A stretch of 36,297 bases of DNA from Thermodesulfovibrio sp. (GTDB lineage Bacteria; Nitrospirota; Thermodesulfovibrionia; Thermodesulfovibrionales; UBA6898): positions 1-36,297 of the forward strand of contig PNOC01000037.1 of NCBI GenBank assembly GCA_013824615.1, written 5' to 3'. Numbering within the stretch: the first letter of the stretch is position 1; every line of letters begins with the position of its first letter. Shown piece by piece: positions 9,049 through 15,877 of this stretch. The notes below the pieces were generated by a model that was not told where the DNA came from, searched no databases, and saw nothing but the letters and a program-made list of their open reading frames with translations. The translations under genes were made by a program, and so were the position numbers.

Positions 9049-11205
9049 CTAGTAGCCTGCACCGATAAACCGGGTCGCCTTGAGGTAGACCCTGTGGTTA
9101 ATGCCCCTGTCAACCGAACCAAGCAGTAATTTTTTGGCCTCATACTCTGCCGATACGACAAGTCGACGGTAATACCAGTTCAACCGCGCATTCAGCACGC
9201 CTTCTGATTCGTTAAGTTCCTGTACCACATTGTTATCGGTTGTCCTCTTTGCATAGTTCAGGGTCAGCTGAAAAATAAGGTTCCTGGCAAAAGTAGTCGC
9301 ATAAAGAGCGGCAAAACCATAAGTCCGGGCCCGCTGCCGCAAAGAGTTGTTTAACATCTTTGTATCCGAGCCGTAGGCCGAGAGACTTAATCTGTGCATC
9401 TGATAGTACCAGTTTGCCCTGAGATCAAGCCGGTCAATGGTTTCGTGGGAATCATGGCCATTATTTTCTTTGACGTCTGAGCGGGTCAGGTAGGCCTCAC
9501 CCACGATATTGGAGGCGATCCTGGCCGAGACTCCCAGAGAAGCGTCATACCTTTTTGCCATACCGTCTGTCCTGTAGAGAGATGAAGCTCCTGAACCTGA
9601 AAAGAACGGGGTGCCGGTCCCTGACTGGATGGCAGCTGCCGGAGAAACGCTGTAAGACAGAGAGCCATTCAGGGAAAAATTCTTCCATTTTGTGGTTGAA
9701 AACGCGATATCCGCGCTGTAGGGGACACCTTCATTCGAAAGTCCGATACTTGCCCCGCCCCTGAGAATTAAGCCGTTAATGCCGCTGTAGGTCAATCTCT
9801 CCGCAAGGGTCAGCTCGTACGAAGAGCCTTCCTGAATCCTGCTTCTGTCCTGAAAAAAGATCAGGTTTAAATTATCATCACTCTTGCTGTTGCGCACAAC
9901 TCCGGAGAGACTTGTGATAGAGAAGAGATTGGGCGCAAGCTTTTTATGCATTTCTCCAATTCCGTTCAGCGAACCGGCTCTGGAGGTGCCGCTGTCCTGG
10001 TAGCTTAGTCCGAACCTGAGATGGTATATGGTGTCAGGCCCTGACCTGAATTCACGCCGGGCCAGAGAGTTCAAAGATAATGCGGAAGAATTCCTGCTCG
10101 TAATATAGTCCGCGCTGGAGTCTACAATAAACTGTTTAATCACGTTATTCGCTTCAAGCCTGAGTCTGCTGACCTTTGTCGAGTGAGTAAGGGCCAGACT
10201 CCTGAGTTCAGTGCTGGTCACATAATTGTTATAGCTCAGAATATAGCGGTATGCCTTGCCGCTGAAAGTCGCGCGAGCGTCAAAATTGGAGGAATCAAGA
10301 TTTTGATCAGGAGTCTTGTACGTTGTCTTGTTATAATCAAATTCAAAAAACGGGAAAGGAACAACAAAACCGCTGTCGCTGTTATTTCTGTTGTTATTCC
10401 TCCTCTGGTTCCCGGCATTCTCATTGCCGTTGCCGTTTCCATTGCCGTTTCCATTGCCATTGCCGTTCCCATTGCCGTTCCCATTGCCGTTTCCGTTTCC
10501 ATTTCCGTTCCCATTTCCGTTTCCGTTCCCATTTCCGTTTCCATTTCCGTTTCCGTTGCTGGCGTTGTTGCTATTGTTCTGCTGGCCGTATTTCGTCCTG
10601 GTCGACTGTTGATAGGCACTGTTTACAGTCACAAATTTTCCTTCCGAGAAGAACCTGAAGACAATCGGAAGATAGTAAGATGCACTCACGCCGTAAGTGG
10701 TGGTGGTGTAATCACCGCCCTTAAACGTTGAGTAATGGAATGATACCGGCTTCGGCATATAAAGCAAAAAGGCATATTTGGGGTTACGGACAGACTGGAC
10801 ACCACTCAGAAGCGTCAGGGAAATATCCATCCCCCGGGTGGAATAGGTACTGTCCCCGGTGCTCTTCGTAAACATGCCCTTCACATCGTACATGACAAGG
10901 CGCGGGTCGACAATGGGCCCGCGTACACCCAACTCATAATGCTGGGTCAGATACGAGTAAGAGGAGACCCCCGGTGAACCCTCGGTCGGGGTAAGCGAGC
11001 CAGAATCACCTCCCCAGTAGCGGTTATACTCCAGACTTACAAGGCCATATAACTGGGGCTTCTTAGGCAGGCCGGCCTGTTCACGGCCAAAAGCCTGTTT
11101 CGGTAAAAAAACAACACTAATCAGCACCAGCAAAGCAAAGACAAGCAGCCTGGCAGACCGAATGATTTCAGCGCGGACTATGCTTTTGGAAATATCTTGC
11201 TTCAC
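9049..11205 (-). CDS. Outer-membrane beta-barrel protein with Gly-Asn repeat
   Basis: A 718-residue exported protein. After a long n-region the hydrophobic stretch LLVFALLVLISVVFL ends in QAFG. The rest alternates polar and hydrophobic/aromatic residues as in transmembrane beta-strands (YGLVSLEYNRYWGG, YRYILSYNNYV, LRFGLSYQDSG), and the chain ends in an aromatic residue (FIGAGY), typical of barrels inserted by BamA. Residues about 217-261 are an uninterrupted Gly-Asn repeat flanked by Asn-rich sequence, probably a long loop or linker. It starts with GTG and overlaps the upstream DUF1670-like gene by four bases (GTGA), so the two are translationally coupled. With the downstream NHL lipoprotein and cytochromes it could be the porin part of a porin-cytochrome conduit (inference); it shows no similarity I can name to MtrB or OmbB. 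Confidence 0.85.
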   Translation of the reverse strand: MKQDISKSIVRAEIIRSARLLVFALLVLISVVFLPKQAFGREQAGLPKKPQLYGLVSLEYNRYWGGDSGSLTPTEGSPGVSSYSYLTQHYELGVRGPIVDPRLVMYDVKGMFTKSTGDSTYSTRGMDISLTLLSGVQSVRNPKYAFLLYMPKPVSFHYSTFKGGDYTTTTYGVSASYYLPIVFRFFSEGKFVTVNSAYQQSTRTKYGQQNNSNNASNGNGNGNGNGNGNGNGNGNGNGNGNGNGNGNGNGNGNGNGNGNGNENAGNQRRNNNRNNSDSGFVVPFPFFEFDYNKTTYKTPDQNLDSSNFDARATFSGKAYRYILSYNNYVTSTELRSLALTHSTKVSRLRLEANNVIKQFIVDSSADYITSRNSSALSLNSLARREFRSGPDTIYHLRFGLSYQDSGTSRAGSLNGIGEMHKKLAPNLFSITSLSGVVRNSKSDDNLNLIFFQDRSRIQEGSSYELTLAERLTYSGINGLILRGGASIGLSNEGVPYSADIAFSTTKWKNFSLNGSLSYSVSPAAAIQSGTGTPFFSGSGASSLYRTDGMAKRYDASLGVSARIASNIVGEAYLTRSDVKENNGHDSHETIDRLDLRANWYYQMHRLSLSAYGSDTKMLNNSLRQRARTYGFAALYATTFARNLIFQLTLNYAKRTTDNNVVQELNESEGVLNARLNWYYRRLVVSAEYEAKKLLLGSVDRGINHRVYLKATRFIGAGY
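10423..10557. repeat. Hexanucleotide tandem repeat encoding (Gly-Asn)n
   Basis: About 22 copies of a six-base unit, read on the plus strand as variants of GTTTCC, GTTCCC, ATTGCC and GTTGCC. On the coding minus strand every unit is a Gly codon followed by an Asn codon. The third bases vary (GGA, GGC, GGG; AAT and AAC), so the peptide repeat is kept while the DNA has partly diverged. The tract may change in length by slippage or recombination without shifting the frame. Confidence 0.97.
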
Positions 11206-11621
11206 ACGGTTCCTTCCCGCTGAAAAAACGGCCTGCCATCGCCCGAAGGCAGAAAGCGTCCGTCATTTTTTTGCGGAATGAACTTCTGCGGATTGCTTAT
11301 ATGGCCCGACCTTTTTTTGCGTCTTCCTCGCAGAGATACCTCCAGGCCTTTTGCCTCCAGAGAGGCTATATCCCTCTTGAGTGTGGCAAGAGAGGTCAAC
11401 AGCAAAAGGGAAAGATCTTCATAGCCCAGAAGCACGCCATATTCAGCAGCCTCCGTGGTAAGCCGGATAATCCTCCTGAGGCGCAGGTGTCTGATACCTC
11501 CTGAGTGAAGGATGCCCTCATCGCCATCAGAAACAAGGGACAGGCTCAGCAGAACATCCCTAGAACCATTCCCGTTTCTATGGCCACTGTAGCGATATGT
11601 TATTTTTCCGGTCTGTTTCAT
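11202..11621 (-). CDS. DUF1670-like helix-turn-helix protein, short form
   Basis: A 139-residue cytosolic protein, with no signal peptide. The core (LSLVSDGDEGIL near residue 30, then AAEYGVLLGYEDLSLLLLTS and ATLKRDIASLEAKG) resembles the part of DUF1670 proteins with a winged/HTH-like segment. Full-length DUF1670 proteins are, as I recall, longer at both ends, so this is a short or truncated member. The C-terminus is basic and looks unrelated (RGRRKKRSGH). I chose the ATG at 11621 over a TTG at 11636; there is no clear ribosome binding site, but the ATG overlaps the stop of an upstream open frame (ATGA). Its own stop overlaps the start of the barrel gene. As first gene of the operon after an operator-like region, it is a candidate local regulator (inference). 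Confidence 0.7.
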   Translation of the reverse strand: MKQTGKITYRYSGHRNGNGSRDVLLSLSLVSDGDEGILHSGGIRHLRLRRIIRLTTEAAEYGVLLGYEDLSLLLLTSLATLKRDIASLEAKGLEVSLRGRRKKRSGHISNPQKFIPQKNDGRFLPSGDGRPFFQREGTV

Positions 11622-11656
11622 AATAATTGCACGCAATAAGTCCGCAGCGTTATTTC

Positions 11657-11690
11657 GCGCAAAAACGCAGGGAAATAGCGCAAAAACGCA
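11657..11690. promoter_or_regulatory. Two direct copies of GCGCAAAAACGCA, 21 bp apart
   Basis: GCGCAAAAACGCA occurs at 11657-11669 and again at 11678-11690. The 21-bp period places both on the same DNA face, two helical turns apart, as expected for a cooperative operator. The copies lie 36-69 bases upstream of the DUF1670-like start, within the predicted leader of the minus-strand operon. No known regulator motif is recognised. Confidence 0.5.
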
Positions 11691-11732
11691 CTCGCACGTT
11701 TTTTGAGTCGTTCCTTAAAAAACAGCAACATT

Positions 11733-11758
11733 AGCTCATTTGAGCTTCTTTGAAGAAG
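11733..11758. promoter_or_regulatory. Two overlapping 14-bp palindromes
   Basis: AGCTCATTTGAGCT (11733-11746) is an inverted repeat of AGCTCA around TT. CTTCTTTGAAGAAG (11745-11758) is an inverted repeat of CTTCTT around TG. They share two bases. A two-base centre is too short for a stable RNA hairpin loop, so DNA-level dimer binding is more likely than a terminator. Confidence 0.45.
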
Positions 11759-11777
11759 AACAAAGCCTCCCCTATAT

Positions 11778-11792
11778 AAGTAATCATTACTT
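11778..11792. promoter_or_regulatory. 15-bp perfect palindrome upstream of the plus-strand promoter
   Basis: AAGTAATCATTACTT has seven-base arms around a single C. It ends two bases before the predicted -35 box at 11795, the usual place for an activator or repressor site acting on the SUMF1-like gene. Confidence 0.5.
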
Positions 11793-11794
11793 AA

Positions 11795-11823
11795 TTGCAA
11801 ATATAGTGCCAAGCTCTTAAAAT
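11795..11823 (+). promoter_or_regulatory. Sigma70-like promoter for the SUMF1-like gene
   Basis: TTGCAA (11795-11800), a 17-base spacer and TAAAAT (11818-11823) match the consensus at 4/6 and 5/6. Transcription would start near 11830, about 64 bases before the ATG at 11894. Confidence 0.45.
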
Positions 11824-11854
11824 ATGCCGATAAGCTCGCTAAACACAAGGCTGC

Positions 11855-11863
11855 ATTATAGCA
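11855..11863 (-). promoter_or_regulatory. Extended -10 promoter for the minus-strand cytochrome operon
   Basis: On the minus strand the sequence is TGCTATAAT, an extended -10 element with a perfect TATAAT. No good -35 is seen, as is usual for extended -10 promoters. The start near 11848 gives a leader of about 225 bases before the DUF1670-like ATG and runs through the plus-strand promoter, so the two transcripts would interfere. Confidence 0.45.
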
Positions 11864-11893
11864 AAATGCCTTAAAATAATATATAGTATCCGG

Positions 11894-12769
11894 ATGGGTA
11901 GGAATAACTATTTCGCAATAATCTTCATTCTTTTTATGGCGGTGAGCATCTGCTCCGGGGAAACGGTAACGCTTAATGACAGTCTTGAGATGCGCCTTAT
12001 TCCTGAAGGGGATTTCACCATGGGCAGCTCTGAATCGGGAAAATATCCAGCGGAGGAACAGCCGGCTCATCGTGTCTTCACCTCGGCTTTCTATATACAG
12101 GTCCATGAGGTCACAAACAGCGCGTTTGCAGCATTCCTGAATGAGACTGCGAACAAAGAGAATCTCCGCAAGGAGCGGGATGCCTGGATAGTTATCAGGG
12201 ATGACCTGAAGAGTGAAAAAGGCAGGGACTTCTGGCCTGCTGATATAGCTATCGAAAATGGTAAATTCAAACCTCTGTCGGGATTTGAACAGTATCCTGT
12301 CTTAAGTGTAAGCTGGTACGGCGCTGATGCATACTGCAGATGGGCGGGAGGACGCCTGCCAACAGAGGCTGAATGGGAAAAAGCGGCCCGCGGAGGACTA
12401 CAGGGGGCCGATTATCCGTGGGGAAATATGCTGCCGAGTGACGGTATCATATTTAACCGGTCCTGGGTCCATAACCATTACCCTGCGCCGGTAGAAACAG
12501 CCAAGACCTATTACCCCAACAACTACGGCTTATATGGCATGGCGGGCAATGCGGCTGAATGGTGTTCAGATTGGTATGACCCGACGTACTACCGGCAGTC
12601 CTCAGGGAAAAACCCCCGCGGGCCGGAGAAAGGCAGCAGCAAAGTTATCCGGGGTGGGTCCTGGGCAAGCAGCACTCAATCGCTGCGGGTCGCATACCGG
12701 AGTTTTGGCTCACCGGCGAACATGCCGAGCGGCGTAGGATTCAGGTGTGTCAGGGACGCGGGGAAATAG
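11894..12769 (+). CDS. Secreted SUMF1/FGE-fold protein lacking the catalytic cysteines
   Basis: A 291-residue protein with a signal peptide over residues 1-21. The rest is a full FGE-sulfatase (SUMF1) domain: IPEGDFTMGS, VHEVTNSAFAAFLN, YPVLSVSWYGADAYCRWAGGRLPTE, GLYGMAGNAAEW and the C-terminal GVGFRCVRD. Formylglycine-generating enzymes carry a redox-active Cys pair just after the GGS motif (CHRSYC in human SUMF1). Here the GGSWASSTQSLRVAYR segment has no cysteine, so sulfatase activation is unlikely. Other SUMF1-fold proteins act as binding or structural modules. The ribosome binding site is weak, and no in-frame ATG exists between an upstream TAA at 11840 and this ATG. It is the only plus-strand gene among minus-strand cytochrome genes, so a role in cytochrome or surface-protein assembly is a guess. 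Confidence 0.88.
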   Translation: MGRNNYFAIIFILFMAVSICSGETVTLNDSLEMRLIPEGDFTMGSSESGKYPAEEQPAHRVFTSAFYIQVHEVTNSAFAAFLNETANKENLRKERDAWIVIRDDLKSEKGRDFWPADIAIENGKFKPLSGFEQYPVLSVSWYGADAYCRWAGGRLPTEAEWEKAARGGLQGADYPWGNMLPSDGIIFNRSWVHNHYPAPVETAKTYYPNNYGLYGMAGNAAEWCSDWYDPTYYRQSSGKNPRGPEKGSSKVIRGGSWASSTQSLRVAYRSFGSPANMPSGVGFRCVRDAGK

Positions 12770-12816
12770 ACACTTCTCCCGTTACCTGAAACATAACCTG
12801 ATTAATTAACTTCGGG

Positions 12817-13824
12817 TTATTTAAGAGGTGCGGGAGCAACTCCCTTATCCCCAGGCCTATCGAATAAGGTAATCGGAAATTCCTTCTTAAGCTCCTCGAG
12901 CAGGGCCTTTTTTCTGGCATCAAAGGTCTTCTGCCAAAGCTCTCTTCGGATTGTTTCTTTCGACTCTTCAAAACTCAGCATCTGGGAAGGCTTCTTCTCG
13001 AGCGCTTTGAGTATATGGAACCCGTAGATGCTCCGCAGCAGACTACTGAGCTCCCCCTCTTTCAGAAGGAAAGCGGCCTCTTCAAGGTCCCGGAACTCAA
13101 ATTGCCCGCGATGTACAAATCCGACATCCCCACTTTTGTAGCGGTAGGCATCCTCTGATTTTTCATAGGCAACGGCCCCGAAATCCTTGCCTGCCTTTAT
13201 TTCAGCAAGCAGGCCCTCTGTCTGCTCCCGTTTCTTCAGCCATTCCTCCTCAGGAGCCGCAGGATCCCCCTTCACCATGATATGCAGCAGGTGTACCGAC
13301 TCCGGACGCATGAACCTCTTCTTATTGCCTTCATAATAGCCGACAAGATCTCTATCTGTAGGGATGCTCTCCGTTGAAAGGTCCTGCAGGAACTTCTTGA
13401 CCACCTGGATTTTTTCGATACGGGCCTCGAGCTGCTTCAGCGTCATCTGCTTTTTTTCGAGCGATTCCACCAGCCTCTTCCGAGTACCAAAGCGCTTTAT
13501 GTTGTCTTCAATTATTCTTTCTGTAATCTCAGGAGCAACGGTCAACCTGCGTTTGAGTGCCCCCTGGTAAAAGAGTTCAATCTCAATAAGCTGGGTAAGG
13601 GCCTCGCCCCGGTATTTATCTTTCTGGGCAGGGGTTACCATTTGATGAAATCCCCCGGGAGGAACATACTGGGCAACAGCCTCCTGGACCATTGTCTCAG
13701 ATATAAGCACTGCACCAATTTTGGCCGCAATCTTATTCTCCCCGACTGCTATAGCAGGACAGACTGCGCAGAGGACCATAATCACACAGATTGGACTATA
13801 CTTTTTCCAGAGTTGCACAACCAT
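12817..13824 (-). CDS. Exported parvulin-type peptidyl-prolyl isomerase (PpiC/SurA-like)
   Basis: A periplasmic foldase of 335 residues. The signal peptide ends near GENKIAAKIG. Residues about 30-165 form a helical SurA/trigger-factor-like chaperone arm (a conserved-looking ETMVQEAVAQY, then a charged helix). Residues about 175-285 form a parvulin rotamase domain, seen from VHLLHIMVKG, GDVGFVHRGQF and YGFHILKALEKK. I prefer the ATG at 13824, which has GAGAGG seven bases upstream; an ATG two codons earlier is too close. The gene follows the tetrahaem cytochrome across a terminator, so it may be made from read-through or a separate promoter. Parvulins are common beside extracellular cytochrome genes, and this one may fold the secreted cytochromes (inference). 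Confidence 0.92.
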   Translation of the reverse strand: MVVQLWKKYSPICVIMVLCAVCPAIAVGENKIAAKIGAVLISETMVQEAVAQYVPPGGFHQMVTPAQKDKYRGEALTQLIEIELFYQGALKRRLTVAPEITERIIEDNIKRFGTRKRLVESLEKKQMTLKQLEARIEKIQVVKKFLQDLSTESIPTDRDLVGYYEGNKKRFMRPESVHLLHIMVKGDPAAPEEEWLKKREQTEGLLAEIKAGKDFGAVAYEKSEDAYRYKSGDVGFVHRGQFEFRDLEEAAFLLKEGELSSLLRSIYGFHILKALEKKPSQMLSFEESKETIRRELWQKTFDARKKALLEELKKEFPITLFDRPGDKGVAPAPLK

Positions 13825-13860
13825 CAGCATACCTCTCAGAGCAGGATAGAATTAATAAAA

Positions 13861-13889
13861 AAAAAGGAGGTGTTTCCACCTCCTTTTTT
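13861..13889 (-). terminator. Rho-independent terminator of the tetrahaem cytochrome gene
   Basis: AAAAAGGAGGTG (13861-13872) pairs perfectly with CACCTCCTTTTT (13877-13888) around a four-base loop. On the minus strand the stem is followed by a run of T. It begins 16 bases after the cytochrome stop codon. The symmetric A/T flanks would let it work in both directions. Confidence 0.92.
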
Positions 13890-13904
13890 AATAAACAGCG
13901 TTCC

Positions 13905-14558
13905 TTACTTAGCTGAGTGACAGTCTGAACAGATCGTTGCCAGAGTGTCCTTGAGGAACGGAACTTCACCAGCGGTTGTGTTGTGGGGATCGTGGCATGA
14001 ACCACACTCCACACGACCTGTACCGTTACCACCACCATAGATCTTCCACTTTTTGCCGTTAACCTGGTTGTTAGCATTAACAACAGCGCTGAGACCGGCA
14101 ATAGTGACTGCGGAGTTATACACAACGCCGATAGGATGGGTTGTGGTGAGGTCAGTACCGATGTAACCGCCTGCTGCAGCATCAATCTTACCAGCGGTAA
14201 GAACGCCAGCCAGAACAGGTGTATCGTCGGTCCCGTTGATAACATCACCAACGTTGATTGTTCCATCGTGGCAACTCAGACAGGTCTGGGAGTTAACACC
14301 AGGCTGGTTGACGGTAGAACCTGCGAGGGTATTACCGCTGCCGTAAAGGGTATAAGCCGCCACAGACATGGTTCTGTTCCAGAGCGGAGCACCTGTAACT
14401 GCATGGTGAGGGGCATGACAGTATGCACAAGATGACTTGACACCAGCGGTATAAACACCGCCGCCCGGGGAAAGGTCATGCTTTGAATTCGCGATCAGAG
14501 CAAAAGCTGATGATGCGACAAGCAGCATACACAGGGAAATCAGGATAATTTTCTTCAT
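13905..14558 (-). CDS. Tetrahaem c-type cytochrome, candidate filament subunit (paralogue 3)
   Basis: A 217-residue exported cytochrome, the smallest of the three tetrahaem paralogues; mature size is about 197 residues after cleavage near Ala20-Leu21. Haem sites are CAYCH (44-48), CLSCH (93-97), CGSCH (185-189) and CSDCH (210-214). Histidines H27 (KHDLS), H51/H52 and H141 (HPIG) are candidate distal ligands. Small size, Gly/Asn/Thr-rich segments between haems and only four haems match OmcE-type nanowire subunits, but I cannot test similarity to OmcE here. It has a textbook AAAGGAGGTGA ribosome binding site, its own promoter and its own strong terminator, so it is probably an abundant monocistronic protein. 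The flanking foldase and NHL lipoprotein may serve its export or assembly. Confidence 0.95.
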   Translation of the reverse strand: MKKIILISLCMLLVASSAFALIANSKHDLSPGGGVYTAGVKSSCAYCHAPHHAVTGAPLWNRTMSVAAYTLYGSGNTLAGSTVNQPGVNSQTCLSCHDGTINVGDVINGTDDTPVLAGVLTAGKIDAAAGGYIGTDLTTTHPIGVVYNSAVTIAGLSAVVNANNQVNGKKWKIYGGGNGTGRVECGSCHDPHNTTAGEVPFLKDTLATICSDCHSAK

Positions 14559-14586
14559 TCAGTTTCACCTCCTTTCATTTGTAGTT

Positions 14587-14614
14587 ATTATAAAGAGTAA
14601 AAATACTCTGTAAC
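14587..14614 (-). promoter_or_regulatory. Promoter of the tetrahaem cytochrome gene with spacer palindrome
   Basis: On the minus strand: GTTACA (14609-14614, 4/6 to consensus), a 16-base spacer, then a perfect TATAAT (14587-14592). The spacer contains the inverted repeat GAGTATTTTTACTC (14595-14608), placed where a bound repressor or a spacer-twisting regulator would control the promoter. The rest of the 14559-14826 gap shows no gene I trust. Confidence 0.55.
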
Positions 14615-14782
14615 GAAATTTATTAAATGCAATTACCTTGCCATCTTTAAATCTACGAATCCAACAATCGGACTACATTCATTTTGCGCCATTATAGGCA
14701 ATTCTGCAGGATAAAGCAACCCCAAAAACAGGAAAGAACGAAAAAAATATGCATCAAATAGCCCAATCACAAGACGTTTATA

Positions 14783-14798
14783 GTGGGTTTTCACCCAC
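14783..14798 (-). terminator. Hairpin after the NHL gene, weak terminator at best
   Basis: GTGGGT and ACCCAC pair around a four-base loop, 29 bases after the stop at 14827. No T run follows on the minus strand, so it may be a pause, a processing site or an RNA end protector rather than an intrinsic terminator. Confidence 0.35.
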
Positions 14799-14826
14799 CC
14801 TGTTCTGTAGCTACCCTTCCCCATTT

Positions 14827-15858
14827 CTACTTCCTCGCCGAAAGATATTGAAACATCGAAATGCGGGCAGTAAACTGCTCGGTAACATAAATGCGGTCTG
14901 TGTTATCTATGGCTATCCCGGCAGGCAGAAAGAATTCCCCTGCCTGGGTCCCATGACTCCCGAAAAAGAGCAGAATCTCGCCCTCTTTGCTGAATATCTG
15001 CACATTCTGGAATGCAGCATCTACGACATACACGTGGCCTTCGGAATCCACGGCAATACCCTTAGGGCGGGCGAAGCAGCCGACACAGTCTCCAAGCTGG
15101 CCGAATTTGCGGATGAATTTGCCGTCAGGACTGAATATCTGTACTCTGAAATTCTGGGTGTCAGAGACATAGATGTTGCCCTCTTTATCAAGCGCAATAT
15201 GAGACGCGGTATGTAAGTCCCCGCCTTCTACCCCAAGTTTTCCGAAGGTGAAGAGCATTTTTCCATCGAGCCCAAAGGCCATAACCCGGTTTTTGCGGGT
15301 GTCTACAACATACAGTCGCTGCCGGTTGTCATCCAGCGCTATACCGGTCGGGTTCTCAAAATCGCCAGGTTTTCCTATAGAGGTAACAAACCGGAAGTCA
15401 CGGTCAAAAACGAAGACCTTGCGTTCACTGATATCAGTCACATAAACCCTGCCATCCCGTGCAGAAACCGCAATCCCGACCGGCTGGGGCATTTTCCCCA
15501 TGCCGGATTCACCGATGAACCTGACCTTCTTGTTTTTTCTGTCGAAGACAACAACCTTTCCGACTTCACTAACGTAAACCCGCTCCTGAGCATCAACCGC
15601 AATGCCATAAGGCTTCGTCAGTTGAAACTCGTTGCCTGTCCCGAAGATTGCATCGCTGAAGGAACTGCTCTCTTCGACATCGAGGCTCGTCTTCAGCTGG
15701 CCCAAATATTTGATCCGGGGAGGGTCAGGGGGCAGGGGCCAGATAAGATCGGGGATTGCCACCTTTTCAGTGGCACACCCCGCCAGAATGCCCAGCGTAA
15801 AAAGTATAACGATTTGTCCGAATGCTCTGAATTTCAATTTTCTGCTCATGTCTATCAT
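14827..15858 (-). CDS. NHL-repeat six-bladed propeller lipoprotein (paralogue 2)
   Basis: A 343-residue lipoprotein; the lipobox is LAGC (Cys28). I chose the ATG at 15858 (after GAGGTG) over the longer frame, which would overlap the upstream cytochrome; the ATG at 15849 is an alternative. The segment LIWPLPPDPPRIKYLGQL after the lipobox matches the propellers at 8010 and 23582. Six NHL blades follow, for example KPYGIAVDAQERVYVSE, QPVGIAVSARDGRVYVTD, NPTGIALDDNRQRLYVVD and RPKGIAVDSEGHVYVVD. A GDCVGC cysteine pair in blade 4-5 is unusual for this family and could form a disulfide. Its likely job is a protein-docking scaffold on a membrane next to the nine-haem and tetrahaem cytochromes (inference). 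Confidence 0.93.
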   Translation of the reverse strand: MIDMSRKLKFRAFGQIVILFTLGILAGCATEKVAIPDLIWPLPPDPPRIKYLGQLKTSLDVEESSSFSDAIFGTGNEFQLTKPYGIAVDAQERVYVSEVGKVVVFDRKNKKVRFIGESGMGKMPQPVGIAVSARDGRVYVTDISERKVFVFDRDFRFVTSIGKPGDFENPTGIALDDNRQRLYVVDTRKNRVMAFGLDGKMLFTFGKLGVEGGDLHTASHIALDKEGNIYVSDTQNFRVQIFSPDGKFIRKFGQLGDCVGCFARPKGIAVDSEGHVYVVDAAFQNVQIFSKEGEILLFFGSHGTQAGEFFLPAGIAIDNTDRIYVTEQFTARISMFQYLSARK

Positions 15859-15877
15859 TACACCTCTGGTTCTGGGT

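Noticed and set aside
10423-10557. Possible CRISPR array
   Set aside because: The units are six bases with no spacers and encode a peptide repeat inside a longer gene.
10183-10731. Plus-strand frames rich in Val-Ser-Ile or Phe-Pro repeats
   Set aside because: They are readings of the Gly-Asn repeat DNA on the wrong strand; the barrel gene explains the region.
11618-12106. Minus-strand frame of 162 codons ending in an ATGA overlap with the DUF1670-like gene
   Set aside because: Its first half lies opposite the start of the SUMF1-like gene, and no ribosome binding site fits a start. A short form beginning near 11730 cannot be excluded but has no recognisable features.
11894-12769. Formylglycine-generating enzyme activity
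   Set aside because: The cysteine pair after the GGS motif is absent.
14633-14824. Minus-strand frame of 63 codons between an NHL gene and the tetrahaem cytochrome
   Set aside because: It has no plausible ribosome binding site and no motif, and its end is close to the cytochrome promoter.
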